From Chryseobacterium sp. Leaf405 (GTDB taxonomy: Bacteria; Bacteroidota; Bacteroidia; Flavobacteriales; Weeksellaceae), in the NCBI RefSeq assembly GCF_001425355.1, contig NZ_LMQN01000012.1, positions 484,945 through 544,032 of the forward strand: a stretch of 59,088 nucleotides of DNA. Direction: 5' to 3'. Shown piece by piece: positions 26,741 to 33,618 of the stretch. How positions within the stretch are numbered: the stretch's first letter is position 1; the number at the start of each line of letters is the position of its first letter. The position numbers were made by a program, and so were the translations under genes. Below the pieces are notes generated by a model. The model was not told the DNA's origin. It saw only the letters and a program-made list of their open reading frames with translations, and made no database searches.

Positions 26741-27631
26741 ATGAAACATTATAAAACCCTTACAGAACTGCACACCGGAAATGGCTGGGATGCCCCGGAA
26801 CATCCGCTGTTCAGTATGATTGGCTGTCAGGCAGCCTGTCCGCTGGGTAACAGGGAATTCACAACGGACTGCTATATCATTGCATTTAAAAAAATAAAAT
26901 CAGGGAAGTTTATGTACGGACGTACCCAATACGACCACGATAACGGCTGTCTTTTCTTTGCAAAACCTCGGCAAATCATCGAAATGAAAGACCTTGAGTT
27001 TGAAGAGAAAGGGTATATGCTGATGATTCACGAAGATTATCTCAATGGTCACGAGCTTTTTAAAAGCATTAATAATTATGGATTTTTTGATTACGATGTA
27101 ACAGAAGCGCTGCAACTTTCTCCGAAAGAAGAACAGATAATTCTGGAACTTCACTCGAAAATCCAGGGAGAATATTTTAATAATCCCGATGAATACAGCC
27201 GTGAGATTATATTGAGCCATATTTCATCCATTCTGAAATATGCACAGCGTTTTTACAAAAGGCAGTTCATCGACAGAGAGCAGGTCAACGGAAGAACAGC
27301 ATCAAAATTCAATGATGTCCTGAAGAAATATATCAATGATGGCGGTTTGGAAAAAACGGGATTGCCAAGCGTGACCTATCTCGCCGACCAATTGTTTATT
27401 TCGCCGCGTTATCTGAGCGATTTACTGAAACAGGAAACTGGCAAAACAGCTTTGGAACTCATCCACATCTTTCTGATTTCGGAAGCTAAAAATCTGTTGA
27501 GATTAGGAGAAAAAGGCGTCACTGAGATTGCCTACCATCTCGGTTTTGAAAATGCGTCTTATTTCACAAGACTGTTCAAAAAACAGACGGGAATGAAGCC
27601 GTTGGAATTCAGGAAAATGCAGATGAATTGA
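26741..27631 (+). CDS. AraC-family regulator, paralogue C
   Basis: A 296-aa regulator closely similar to the one at 12948: HYKTLTELHTGNGWDAPEHP at the start, FYKRQFIDRE in the middle, and HTH pair VTYLADQLFISPRYLSDLL and VTEIAYHLGFENASYFTRLF. It lies downstream of the operator-linked SDR and hydrolase and upstream of a further operator and the royal-jelly-like operon. It is followed by its own terminator. Confidence 0.93.
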   Translation: MKHYKTLTELHTGNGWDAPEHPLFSMIGCQAACPLGNREFTTDCYIIAFKKIKSGKFMYGRTQYDHDNGCLFFAKPRQIIEMKDLEFEEKGYMLMIHEDYLNGHELFKSINNYGFFDYDVTEALQLSPKEEQIILELHSKIQGEYFNNPDEYSREIILSHISSILKYAQRFYKRQFIDREQVNGRTASKFNDVLKKYINDGGLEKTGLPSVTYLADQLFISPRYLSDLLKQETGKTALELIHIFLISEAKNLLRLGEKGVTEIAYHLGFENASYFTRLFKKQTGMKPLEFRKMQMN

Positions 27632-27656
27632 ATTAAAATAAATTGTAATTATAAAC

Positions 27657-27688
27657 AAGACTGTTTCGCTTTGATACAGTCTTTTTCA
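27657..27688 (+). terminator. Terminator after AraC 26741
   Basis: AAGACTGT (27657-27664) pairs with ACAGTCTT (27676-27683), followed by T-rich sequence. Confidence 0.75.
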
Positions 27689-27695
27689 TTTTTGT

Positions 27696-27757
27696 AATTC
27701 TGTACTATTCTTTCTGATAAATGGACTATTTATTCGCGCGTGTTCATTCTAACTTTG
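27696..27757 (+). promoter_or_regulatory. Conserved operator plus -7 box before 27798 operon
   Basis: AATTCTGTACTATTCTTTCT then GATAAATGGACTA begins at 27696; TAACTTTG is at 27750-27757, 54 bp downstream. It is a slightly diverged copy of the shared element. Confidence 0.65.
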
Positions 27758-27797
27758 TCTTATCAAAATCATTGAAAAACAGGTCATAGCAGGAAAT

Positions 27798-28868
27798 ATG
27801 AAAACAAAATTAATTGCATTGGGTTTATTTCTAACATTCGCAAATTCTGCAAAATCACAACTGCAGGAAATTGCAACTTCCAGTACTGTCTGGAATGGTG
27901 TAACCACAACTTCAGACGGGCGAATATTTGTCAATTTTCCAAGAATTGAAGGTGATAAAGGAATGAGAATCGGAGAGATTCTAAAAAATGGTAAAATAGT
28001 TCCTTATCCCAATGAAAACTGGAACAATTGGGAAGCAGGAGCCGACGTGAATGAGAAATTTGTAAGAACCAACTCACTGCGGATTGAATCAGATGGATTT
28101 CTGTGGATTGTTGACACCGGAACTTCTTCAATGGGACAAAATCCGCTATCTGGACATGCTGCAAAATTGGTTGTTGTCGATTTGAAGAATAAGGTTGCGC
28201 AGATTATTCCATTGAATAAAGTTTCAAAGAATGCTACTTTTATTGATGATTTGAGAATTTTGGGTAATACAATTTACCTCACCGATGCAGGCGAACCCGC
28301 ATTAATTGTTTTAGATAAAAGAACCGAAAAGGGTAGACGTATTTTAGAAAATCATCCTTCAACAGATACTATTCCTATAAAAGCTGAGGGTGAAATTATG
28401 AAAGATATTGATGGTAAAGATGTTCATATCCACGCAGATCAACTGGAAATTTCGCCTGATGGAAAATGGCTGTATTTCCAGCCTGCAAGCGGTCCGATGT
28501 GGAAAGTTGAAATTCAATATTTAAATGATGAAAATCTAACGGCAAAAGAATTGTCTTCCAAAGTTTCATTGTTCTACAAAACACCGTCAACAGGCGGAAC
28601 GGCTATTGATGCAGAAGGAAATATCTATGTGAGCGATGTCAACCTCAAACAAATTATCAAAATCAGTCCGGAAGGAAAAGAAACGCTGGTCATAAAAGAT
28701 GACAGATTGCTTTGGGCAGATGCTTTGTGGATTGACGAAGATGGCTATTTGTGGATTCCTACAGGTCAGTTGAATCGTTTGTCAGTCTTTCAAAACGGAG
28801 TGGATAAAGTGAAATTTCCGGTAACGATTTATAAACTGAAAATAGGAGCGAAACCAACAGGAAATTAA
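27798..28868 (+). CDS. Secreted Yellow/major royal jelly protein-like beta-propeller
   Basis: A 356-aa exported protein (signal peptide ending NSAKSQ) of the Yellow/MRJP type, related to SMP-30-like propellers: GRIFVNFPR, GFLWIVDTGT, DLRILGNTIYLTDAG and LEISPDGKWLYFQP are the recurring strands. Bacterial members have no settled function. Insect homologues bind or convert amines and quinones, and lactonase-type activity is another possibility. It is the first gene of a four-gene set under the shared operator, with a 27-bp gap to the next gene. Confidence 0.85.
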   Translation: MKTKLIALGLFLTFANSAKSQLQEIATSSTVWNGVTTTSDGRIFVNFPRIEGDKGMRIGEILKNGKIVPYPNENWNNWEAGADVNEKFVRTNSLRIESDGFLWIVDTGTSSMGQNPLSGHAAKLVVVDLKNKVAQIIPLNKVSKNATFIDDLRILGNTIYLTDAGEPALIVLDKRTEKGRRILENHPSTDTIPIKAEGEIMKDIDGKDVHIHADQLEISPDGKWLYFQPASGPMWKVEIQYLNDENLTAKELSSKVSLFYKTPSTGGTAIDAEGNIYVSDVNLKQIIKISPEGKETLVIKDDRLLWADALWIDEDGYLWIPTGQLNRLSVFQNGVDKVKFPVTIYKLKIGAKPTGN

Positions 28869-28895
28869 ATCAAAAATTAAGATTAAAAAAATAGT

Positions 28896-29831
28896 ATGAA
28901 AGCAATTGTATTAAAAACAGCAGGAAGCGTAGAAAACTTGGAATACGTTGATTTAGAAAAACCAACCATTAACGAAGGTGAAGTTTTAATGAAAGTAAAG
29001 GCCATCAGCATCAATCCGGTGGATGTTAAGAGTCGTCAAGGGAAAGGGGTTTACGGAAGAATCAAAGAAGAAAATCCACTGATTTTAGGTTGGGATATTT
29101 CCGGAGTTGTGGAAGAAAGCACAAGTTCGGAATTTAAAATTGGTGACGAAGTTTTCGGAATGGTCAATTTCCCTGGTCACGGAAAAGCGTATGCAGAATA
29201 TGTCACAGCTCCGGCGAATCAATTGGCTTTAAAACCAAAAAATATTTCTTTTGAAGCAGCGGCTGCGTCTACTTTGGTGGCATTGACTGCTTATCAGGCT
29301 TTGGTTCATAACGCCAATATTCAAAAAGGTCAAAATGTGTTGGTTCACGCTGCATCAGGCGGAGTAGGACATATTGCCGTTCAGCTGGCAAAACATTTAG
29401 GGGCAAAAGTGATAGGAACATCTTCTTTGAAAAATAAAGATTTTGTACTAGGTCTTGGTGCCGATTCGCATATCGATTATCACAGTTTTGATTGGAAAAA
29501 TGCCGATGAGGAATTCGATTTTGTTTTGGATACCATTGGCGGAGATAATATTGATCATTCTTTGGAAGTTACTAAAAAAGGCGGTTCCATCATCAGTATT
29601 CCGACTGGTCTGAATGAAGAAGTCACTGCAAAAGCACAGGCAAAAGGTGTAAAGGGTTACTTTATGATGGTGCAGTCAAGCGGAGAAGATATGAAGCAAA
29701 TTGCCAACCTATTGGAAAGCGGAGCTGTAAAACCTCACGTTTCAAAAATATTTCCTTTCGGGCAAATGAGAGAAGCACATCTTGAGCAGGAAACAGGAAG
29801 AACTGTCGGGAAAATTGTGGTAACACTATAA
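28896..29831 (+). CDS. NADPH:quinone oxidoreductase-like (medium-chain, zinc-free)
   Basis: A 311-aa medium-chain dehydrogenase of the quinone oxidoreductase group: GroES-like N-terminus (MKAIVLKTAG, INPVDVKSRQG), cofactor motif HAASGGVGHIAVQLAKHLGA near residue 150, and the usual C-terminus GRTVGKIVVTL. It lies between the two royal-jelly-like genes with 27-bp gaps on both sides, so it is clearly part of that operon. It is cytoplasmic while both neighbours are exported. Confidence 0.92.
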   Translation: MKAIVLKTAGSVENLEYVDLEKPTINEGEVLMKVKAISINPVDVKSRQGKGVYGRIKEENPLILGWDISGVVEESTSSEFKIGDEVFGMVNFPGHGKAYAEYVTAPANQLALKPKNISFEAAAASTLVALTAYQALVHNANIQKGQNVLVHAASGGVGHIAVQLAKHLGAKVIGTSSLKNKDFVLGLGADSHIDYHSFDWKNADEEFDFVLDTIGGDNIDHSLEVTKKGGSIISIPTGLNEEVTAKAQAKGVKGYFMMVQSSGEDMKQIANLLESGAVKPHVSKIFPFGQMREAHLEQETGRTVGKIVVTL

Positions 29832-29858
29832 TTAAATGTAATCCTAAAATTTAAAGAA

Positions 29859-30986
29859 ATGAACTTAAAAAAAATAGTAATTCTCGGCGTTGCATTGCTT
29901 TCATTGATTAATTGTAACAAACCTTCAAATCGGCATTCCACACGAGCAAATACTGAAGTTTCTCCTAAAAATGCTCAGTTAGAGGAAGTTTTTGCTGACG
30001 GCACTTATCAGTTGACAGGCGTTGCAGTTTCGAAAGATAACCGAGTTTTTGTGAATTATCCGTATTGGCTCGACAATCACTCTTATTCGGTGATTGAGGT
30101 GAAAAACGGAAAAGCGGTTCCTTACCCGAATGCCGAATGGAACAGCTTCAGGAAAGGTGAAGACGGACAGAATAAATTTGTTACGGTACAGTCTGTGGTG
30201 ACCGATGATAAAGGCTTTCTTTGGGTGGTAGACGCAGCAGGAATCGGGCTTGGAAAAGTGTATCAACACAGTGCTAAAGTTTTGAAAATCAATTTGGCTA
30301 ATAATAAAATTGAAAACATATACCGCTTTCCGGAAAATGTAGTAGGAGAAGATGTTTACATCAATGATATCCGGGTAGATAACGAAAATGGTTTTGCTTA
30401 TCTCACGAATTCCAATACCGGAGGAATCGTTGTTTTGAACATTAAAAATGGTGAGTCTAAGTTGGTTTTAGCAAACTCAACTTTGGTGAAATCTGATGCA
30501 AATTATCATTTTTCTCCTCTTGGAACGGAGCTGAAAAAAGTTGACGGCTCTTTATTAAAAGTTAATTCAGATGGAATCGCTTTAACGCCGGATAATCAAT
30601 ATTTATACTTTAAGCCTTTGACGGATAATAAATTGTATAGAATTAAAACCGATTTGCTGAGAGATTTTAAAAGTTCAGAAGATGTTTTAAATAAAAGTGT
30701 GGAAGATTTAGGCAAATTCGTGACCACAGACGGAATGATTTTCGACAAAAAAGGAAATCTTTATTTGGGTGATTTAGAGAAAAGCTCCATCGTTAAAATT
30801 ACACCTGATTTGAAAATGACAACGATTGTTCAGGATAATGAAAAACTGATTTGGCCGGACAGTTACAGTATTTCAGATGATGAATATCTGTACATTTCCA
30901 ATTCTCAGATTCAGTTAATGCCTTGGTTTCACGATGGAAAAGAGCAGTTTAAAAAGCCCTTTAAAGTGTTTAGAGTTAAAATTTAA
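29859..30986 (+). CDS. Lipoprotein of the Yellow/royal jelly family
   Basis: A 375-aa paralogue of the protein at 27798 but with a lipoprotein signal (MNLKKIVILGVALLSLINCN). Shared propeller strands include NRVFVNYPYW, GFLWVVDAAG, VYINDIRVDNENGFAYLTNS and LTPDNQYLYFKPL. The first copy is soluble and periplasmic or secreted, while this one is membrane-anchored. Presence of two differently localised copies around a quinone oxidoreductase is unusual. Confidence 0.85.
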   Translation: MNLKKIVILGVALLSLINCNKPSNRHSTRANTEVSPKNAQLEEVFADGTYQLTGVAVSKDNRVFVNYPYWLDNHSYSVIEVKNGKAVPYPNAEWNSFRKGEDGQNKFVTVQSVVTDDKGFLWVVDAAGIGLGKVYQHSAKVLKINLANNKIENIYRFPENVVGEDVYINDIRVDNENGFAYLTNSNTGGIVVLNIKNGESKLVLANSTLVKSDANYHFSPLGTELKKVDGSLLKVNSDGIALTPDNQYLYFKPLTDNKLYRIKTDLLRDFKSSEDVLNKSVEDLGKFVTTDGMIFDKKGNLYLGDLEKSSIVKITPDLKMTTIVQDNEKLIWPDSYSISDDEYLYISNSQIQLMPWFHDGKEQFKKPFKVFRVKI

Positions 30987-31027
30987 AATCATAAAATTTA
31001 AGTTTAGCAAGTCTTTCAGCCGGAATA

Positions 31028-31396
31028 TTGTCAGCGCAGAATGTTCAGACATTCACTTTGAAAAAATTACCATCGAAGCCAGTCAATGAATTACTGACCC
31101 GTGGAATGATTTCAGGAGAACAGGGAACTATTGGGCATTTAACGTATAAAAAAGGTGCTTTAGTTCCGACTCATCAACACATTAATGAGCAATATTCTCT
31201 TATCACAAAAGGAAGTGTGAAAGTTCAGATTCTTGATAAAGAATATATTGTAAAAGCTGATGACAGGATTATTATTCCGCCCAACGCAACGCATAGTTTT
31301 ACAGCGTTGGAAGACGACACCATTGATATTGATTTCTTTGCACCTTCCAGAACTGATTGGATTGAAGGAAAAAATAATTATTTTGAAAAGAAATAG
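31028..31396 (+). CDS. Cupin-domain protein with degraded 5' end
   Basis: A single-domain cupin of about 122 residues: GTIGHLTYKKGALVPTHQH, then EQYSLITKGSV with HQH-x4-E as metal ligands, and PPNATHSFTALED. The frame begins with TTG, and the codons before it (LSLASLSAGILSAQ) look like the end of a signal peptide, but no ATG is in frame before a stop at 30992. A sequence near 30985 differs from an ideal ATGAAAATTTTAAG start by two missing bases. Translation from TTG is possible, but loss of the export signal is likely. Confidence 0.65.
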   Translation: MSAQNVQTFTLKKLPSKPVNELLTRGMISGEQGTIGHLTYKKGALVPTHQHINEQYSLITKGSVKVQILDKEYIVKADDRIIIPPNATHSFTALEDDTIDIDFFAPSRTDWIEGKNNYFEKK

Positions 31397-31609
31397 GCTT
31401 TAATAGATACAATCAAACTCAATAGTTATTATGAAAAAAAATAAAATGAAGGGGCAAGCGGTGGTTAAACTTTGAAAGTATAAAGGAAAAGATAAAAATT
31501 TAGGCAAATACATATTTGAATGTACTTAATCAAATATGTATTTGCCTAAATTTTTATCTTTGATAGTCTGTGTTTTAAAAATATTTGTGATTAAAAAAAG
31601 AATGTTTTT
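31397..31609. other. Intergenic region with truncated start and long hairpin
   Basis: The region holds a 14-codon frame (31431-31475, MKKNKMKGQAVVKL), probably a truncated gene start, and the perfect 32-bp inverted repeat listed separately. No other gene is seen. Confidence 0.5.
31488..31561. repeat. Perfect 32-bp inverted repeat, 10-nt loop
   Basis: The arms at 31488-31519 and 31530-31561 are exact reverse complements around a 10-nt loop. Arms contain TTTAGGCAAATACATATTTG. The outer ends are A-rich and T-rich, so it may end transcription in both directions, but the length and perfection exceed normal terminators. It could also be a small palindromic mobile element. Confidence 0.9.
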
Positions 31610-31639
31610 TTGCGAAAATTAAAAAAACGCCTATATTTG
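31610..31639 (+). promoter_or_regulatory. tRNA-type promoter reading into tRNA-Asp copy 3
   Basis: TTGCG at 31610-31614 and TATATTTG at 31632-31639, 19 bp apart, match the flavobacterial TTG/TAnnTTTG promoter in its strong stable-RNA form. The first downstream gene is the tRNA-Asp at 31798, about 150 bp from the start site. Confidence 0.65.
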
Positions 31640-31741
31640 CACCAGTAAAAACAAACAGTCTCAATCTTGTTTACAATAGTGACCTACAAAACAAGAGAAT
31701 AGTATTAAAGCTTACGGATAGGAAGTTTATTGAAGATTATA

Positions 31742-31761
31742 CAAGTCCCGTCCGGATTACA
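31742..31761 (+). repeat. 3' fragment of tRNA-Asp, likely attR remnant
   Basis: Fourteen bases (AGTCCCGTCCGGAT, 31744-31757) are identical to the T-arm/acceptor 3' end of tRNA-Asp. They are followed by the same AT-rich spacer that separates array copies 1 and 2. The 5' part of this tRNA is absent. This is what remains when an element inserts in the 3' half of a tRNA gene. Confidence 0.75.
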
Positions 31762-31797
31762 AAAGTTTTTCATTCAATTTACTTTTAAAACAAAATT

Positions 31798-31871
31798 GAT
31801 CCGGTAGTTCAGCTGGTTAGAATGCCGCCCTGTCACGGCGGAGGTCGCGGGTTCGAGTCCCGTCCGGATCC
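31798..31871 (+). tRNA. tRNA-Asp (GUC), copy 3, with C at discriminator
   Basis: The body is identical to copies 1 and 2 (acceptor GATCCGG/CCGGATC, anticodon GTC at 31832-31834), with the same upstream spacer. The base after the acceptor stem is C31871 instead of G, and it is also the first base of the terminator hairpin. G73 is a main identity element for aspartyl-tRNA synthetase, so charging of this copy may be reduced. Confidence 0.9.
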
Positions 31872-31897
31872 CTACAATTTTTTGTAGGATTTTTTTA
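31871..31897 (+). terminator. Terminator joined to tRNA-Asp copy 3
   Basis: CCTACAA (31871-31877) pairs with TTGTAGG (31882-31888) around TTTT and is followed by a T run. It begins directly at the tRNA 3' end. Confidence 0.8.
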
Positions 31898-32054
31898 TTA
31901 TACTTTTCCTTCGATATTTTCTTACATTTCTTTCATAATTTACAGCGATTTGATAATCCCCGTATTTTTACGGTAATTTCATGAAGCGTGTTTATAATTC
32001 AATTTTAGGTCTGATATTTGTATCAATAGAAAAATTAAAACGACCTAATTATTT

Positions 32055-33092
32055 ATGAAAAACATATTCGTGAAAAAAACATTTCTATATCTTTTTTTTA
32101 TTTCATTAATGGTAGTTTCCTGCAAAAAGGAAATTGAAAAAATCAACGATAAAATTCAGGATACATCATCTTCAGCCAATGATCCGGATGTGAAGAATGA
32201 TTCTGTGGTTGCAAAAAAAGATTCTGTCATTCAAAAAGAATCTGTTCCTCCGGCAATGCAGGAAGACGGCTTCTATAATGCGTTTGTACTTCCGAAGGAT
32301 AAAAAGATGAGAGACTCTATCTACGCTGCGTTCAGCAAAAAATATTCTGAGAAAGAGCGTTACGCAATTTTAGCTTTAAACAGATTAGATTCAAAAAATA
32401 AATGGAACTCTGATACCTTAGTTGTTCCGGCAAAAATAGATACAACGTTGATGTCTTACTCGCCGTTTCCAATGCAATTGGATGTATTGAGCGGTGTAAA
32501 GAAATTTGTAGTTTTTTCTTATCCTCTACAGGCATATGGAGTGTATTCAAGCGGAAGTTTGGTAAAATGGGGACCGACAAGTATGGGTAAGAAAACGGCT
32601 AAAACAAAAACAGGTTTAACTTTTGCCAATTGGAAAAAACAATTAGCCATCTCAACGGTAAGCAGCGAATGGAAATTGCCTTATAATTTTAATATTTTTA
32701 ATCTTGACGGAATTGGATGGCATCAGTATGATCTCCCTGGTTATCCTGCGTCTCACTCATGCTTACGACTGTTGCTAAAAGATGCTAAATGGTTGTACAG
32801 TTATGCAGATACCTGGGTTTTAAATCCTGGTGGAGCGACGACAAAAGCAAGAGGAACGGCAGTTTTGGTGTATGGAGATTATGGCTGGGGTAAAAGAAAA
32901 CCTTGGAGAAATCTATTGAATGATCCTAATGCCAACAATGTTTCGATAGAAGAAATGACCAAAATGATCGAACCAAACATTGAGAAAATCATAAAAGAAC
33001 AGGATAACAGAGAAAAAGTGGTAGATTCTATAAAAGCTGCAAGAGCTGTAATTGAGCAAATGCCTCAAACTACAAAAACTGTTGCTCCTTAA
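32055..33092 (+). CDS. L,D-transpeptidase (YkuD) lipoprotein
   Basis: A 345-aa lipoprotein (lipobox VVSC, Cys23) with a Ser/Asp-rich linker and a YkuD catalytic domain: FVVFSYPLQAYGVY, then GWHQYDLPGYPASHSCLRLL, where His and Cys236 are the catalytic residues. Such enzymes make 3-3 peptidoglycan cross-links or attach proteins to the wall. A C-terminal helical tail (EEMTKMIEPNIEKIIKE) follows. Its stop codon directly abuts the stop of the convergent gene at 33093. Confidence 0.9.
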   Translation: MKNIFVKKTFLYLFFISLMVVSCKKEIEKINDKIQDTSSSANDPDVKNDSVVAKKDSVIQKESVPPAMQEDGFYNAFVLPKDKKMRDSIYAAFSKKYSEKERYAILALNRLDSKNKWNSDTLVVPAKIDTTLMSYSPFPMQLDVLSGVKKFVVFSYPLQAYGVYSSGSLVKWGPTSMGKKTAKTKTGLTFANWKKQLAISTVSSEWKLPYNFNIFNLDGIGWHQYDLPGYPASHSCLRLLLKDAKWLYSYADTWVLNPGGATTKARGTAVLVYGDYGWGKRKPWRNLLNDPNANNVSIEEMTKMIEPNIEKIIKEQDNREKVVDSIKAARAVIEQMPQTTKTVAP

Positions 33093-33617
33093 TTAATCCA
33101 TTTTTTCAAACTGTAGGGTAGATTCTTCAGCAAATCTTCTGAGCTTTTGCATTTCCTCTTTACCTTTATGCTGCCCGAATCTTGCGGCGGCATACGTTAA
33201 AGCAATACAAATAAGCATCAGAAAAGAAGCATATATTGCCCAGGGAAATTCATGGCTGTTGATTTGTTTTTCGACATAATACATCGAAAAGAAAGTCATC
33301 CAGAAGATTGAAAAAGTAAAATATAGAAACATAAAGAACGTCCAAACTGCGGAACTGGGTCCAAAAACACCTCGTATAGCAGTTTTTTCGTCTTCAATCT
33401 CAATTCTCAACGCCAATCTGGGTTTCCAGTAATTGTCATATTCTGTTTCTACACAGATGGTTGCAATTTCTTTGTTAATATTCCCTGAAAATTCATCTTT
33501 GTGTTCAGCGATATATCTTTTTAGGTTTTCGGCATATTCCTCCTTGGATAGATGCGTAAACATTTTGAACCTCGGTCGGGTTCTTATTTTATCTAAAGTG
33601 GTTTCTTCTGTATTCAT
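33093..33617 (-). CDS. Hypothetical membrane protein, two helices
   Basis: A 174-aa protein not recognised as a named family. The first 90 residues are charged and cytoplasmic-looking (KMFTHLSKEEYAENLKRYI). Two hydrophobic helices follow (FFMFLYFTFSIFWMTFFSM and IYASFLMLICIALTYAA), then a basic tail. It ends 1 bp before the upstream gene's terminus in the same strand context: the next gene (33619) stops 1 bp from this start, so the two are likely co-transcribed. Confidence 0.75.
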   Translation of the reverse strand: MNTEETTLDKIRTRPRFKMFTHLSKEEYAENLKRYIAEHKDEFSGNINKEIATICVETEYDNYWKPRLALRIEIEDEKTAIRGVFGPSSAVWTFFMFLYFTFSIFWMTFFSMYYVEKQINSHEFPWAIYASFLMLICIALTYAAARFGQHKGKEEMQKLRRFAEESTLQFEKMD

Positions 33618-33618
33618 A

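Noticed and set aside
31646..31743. A complete second tRNA before the tRNA-Asp fragment
   Set aside because: No matching 5' acceptor strand for the fragment and no anticodon arm can be folded.
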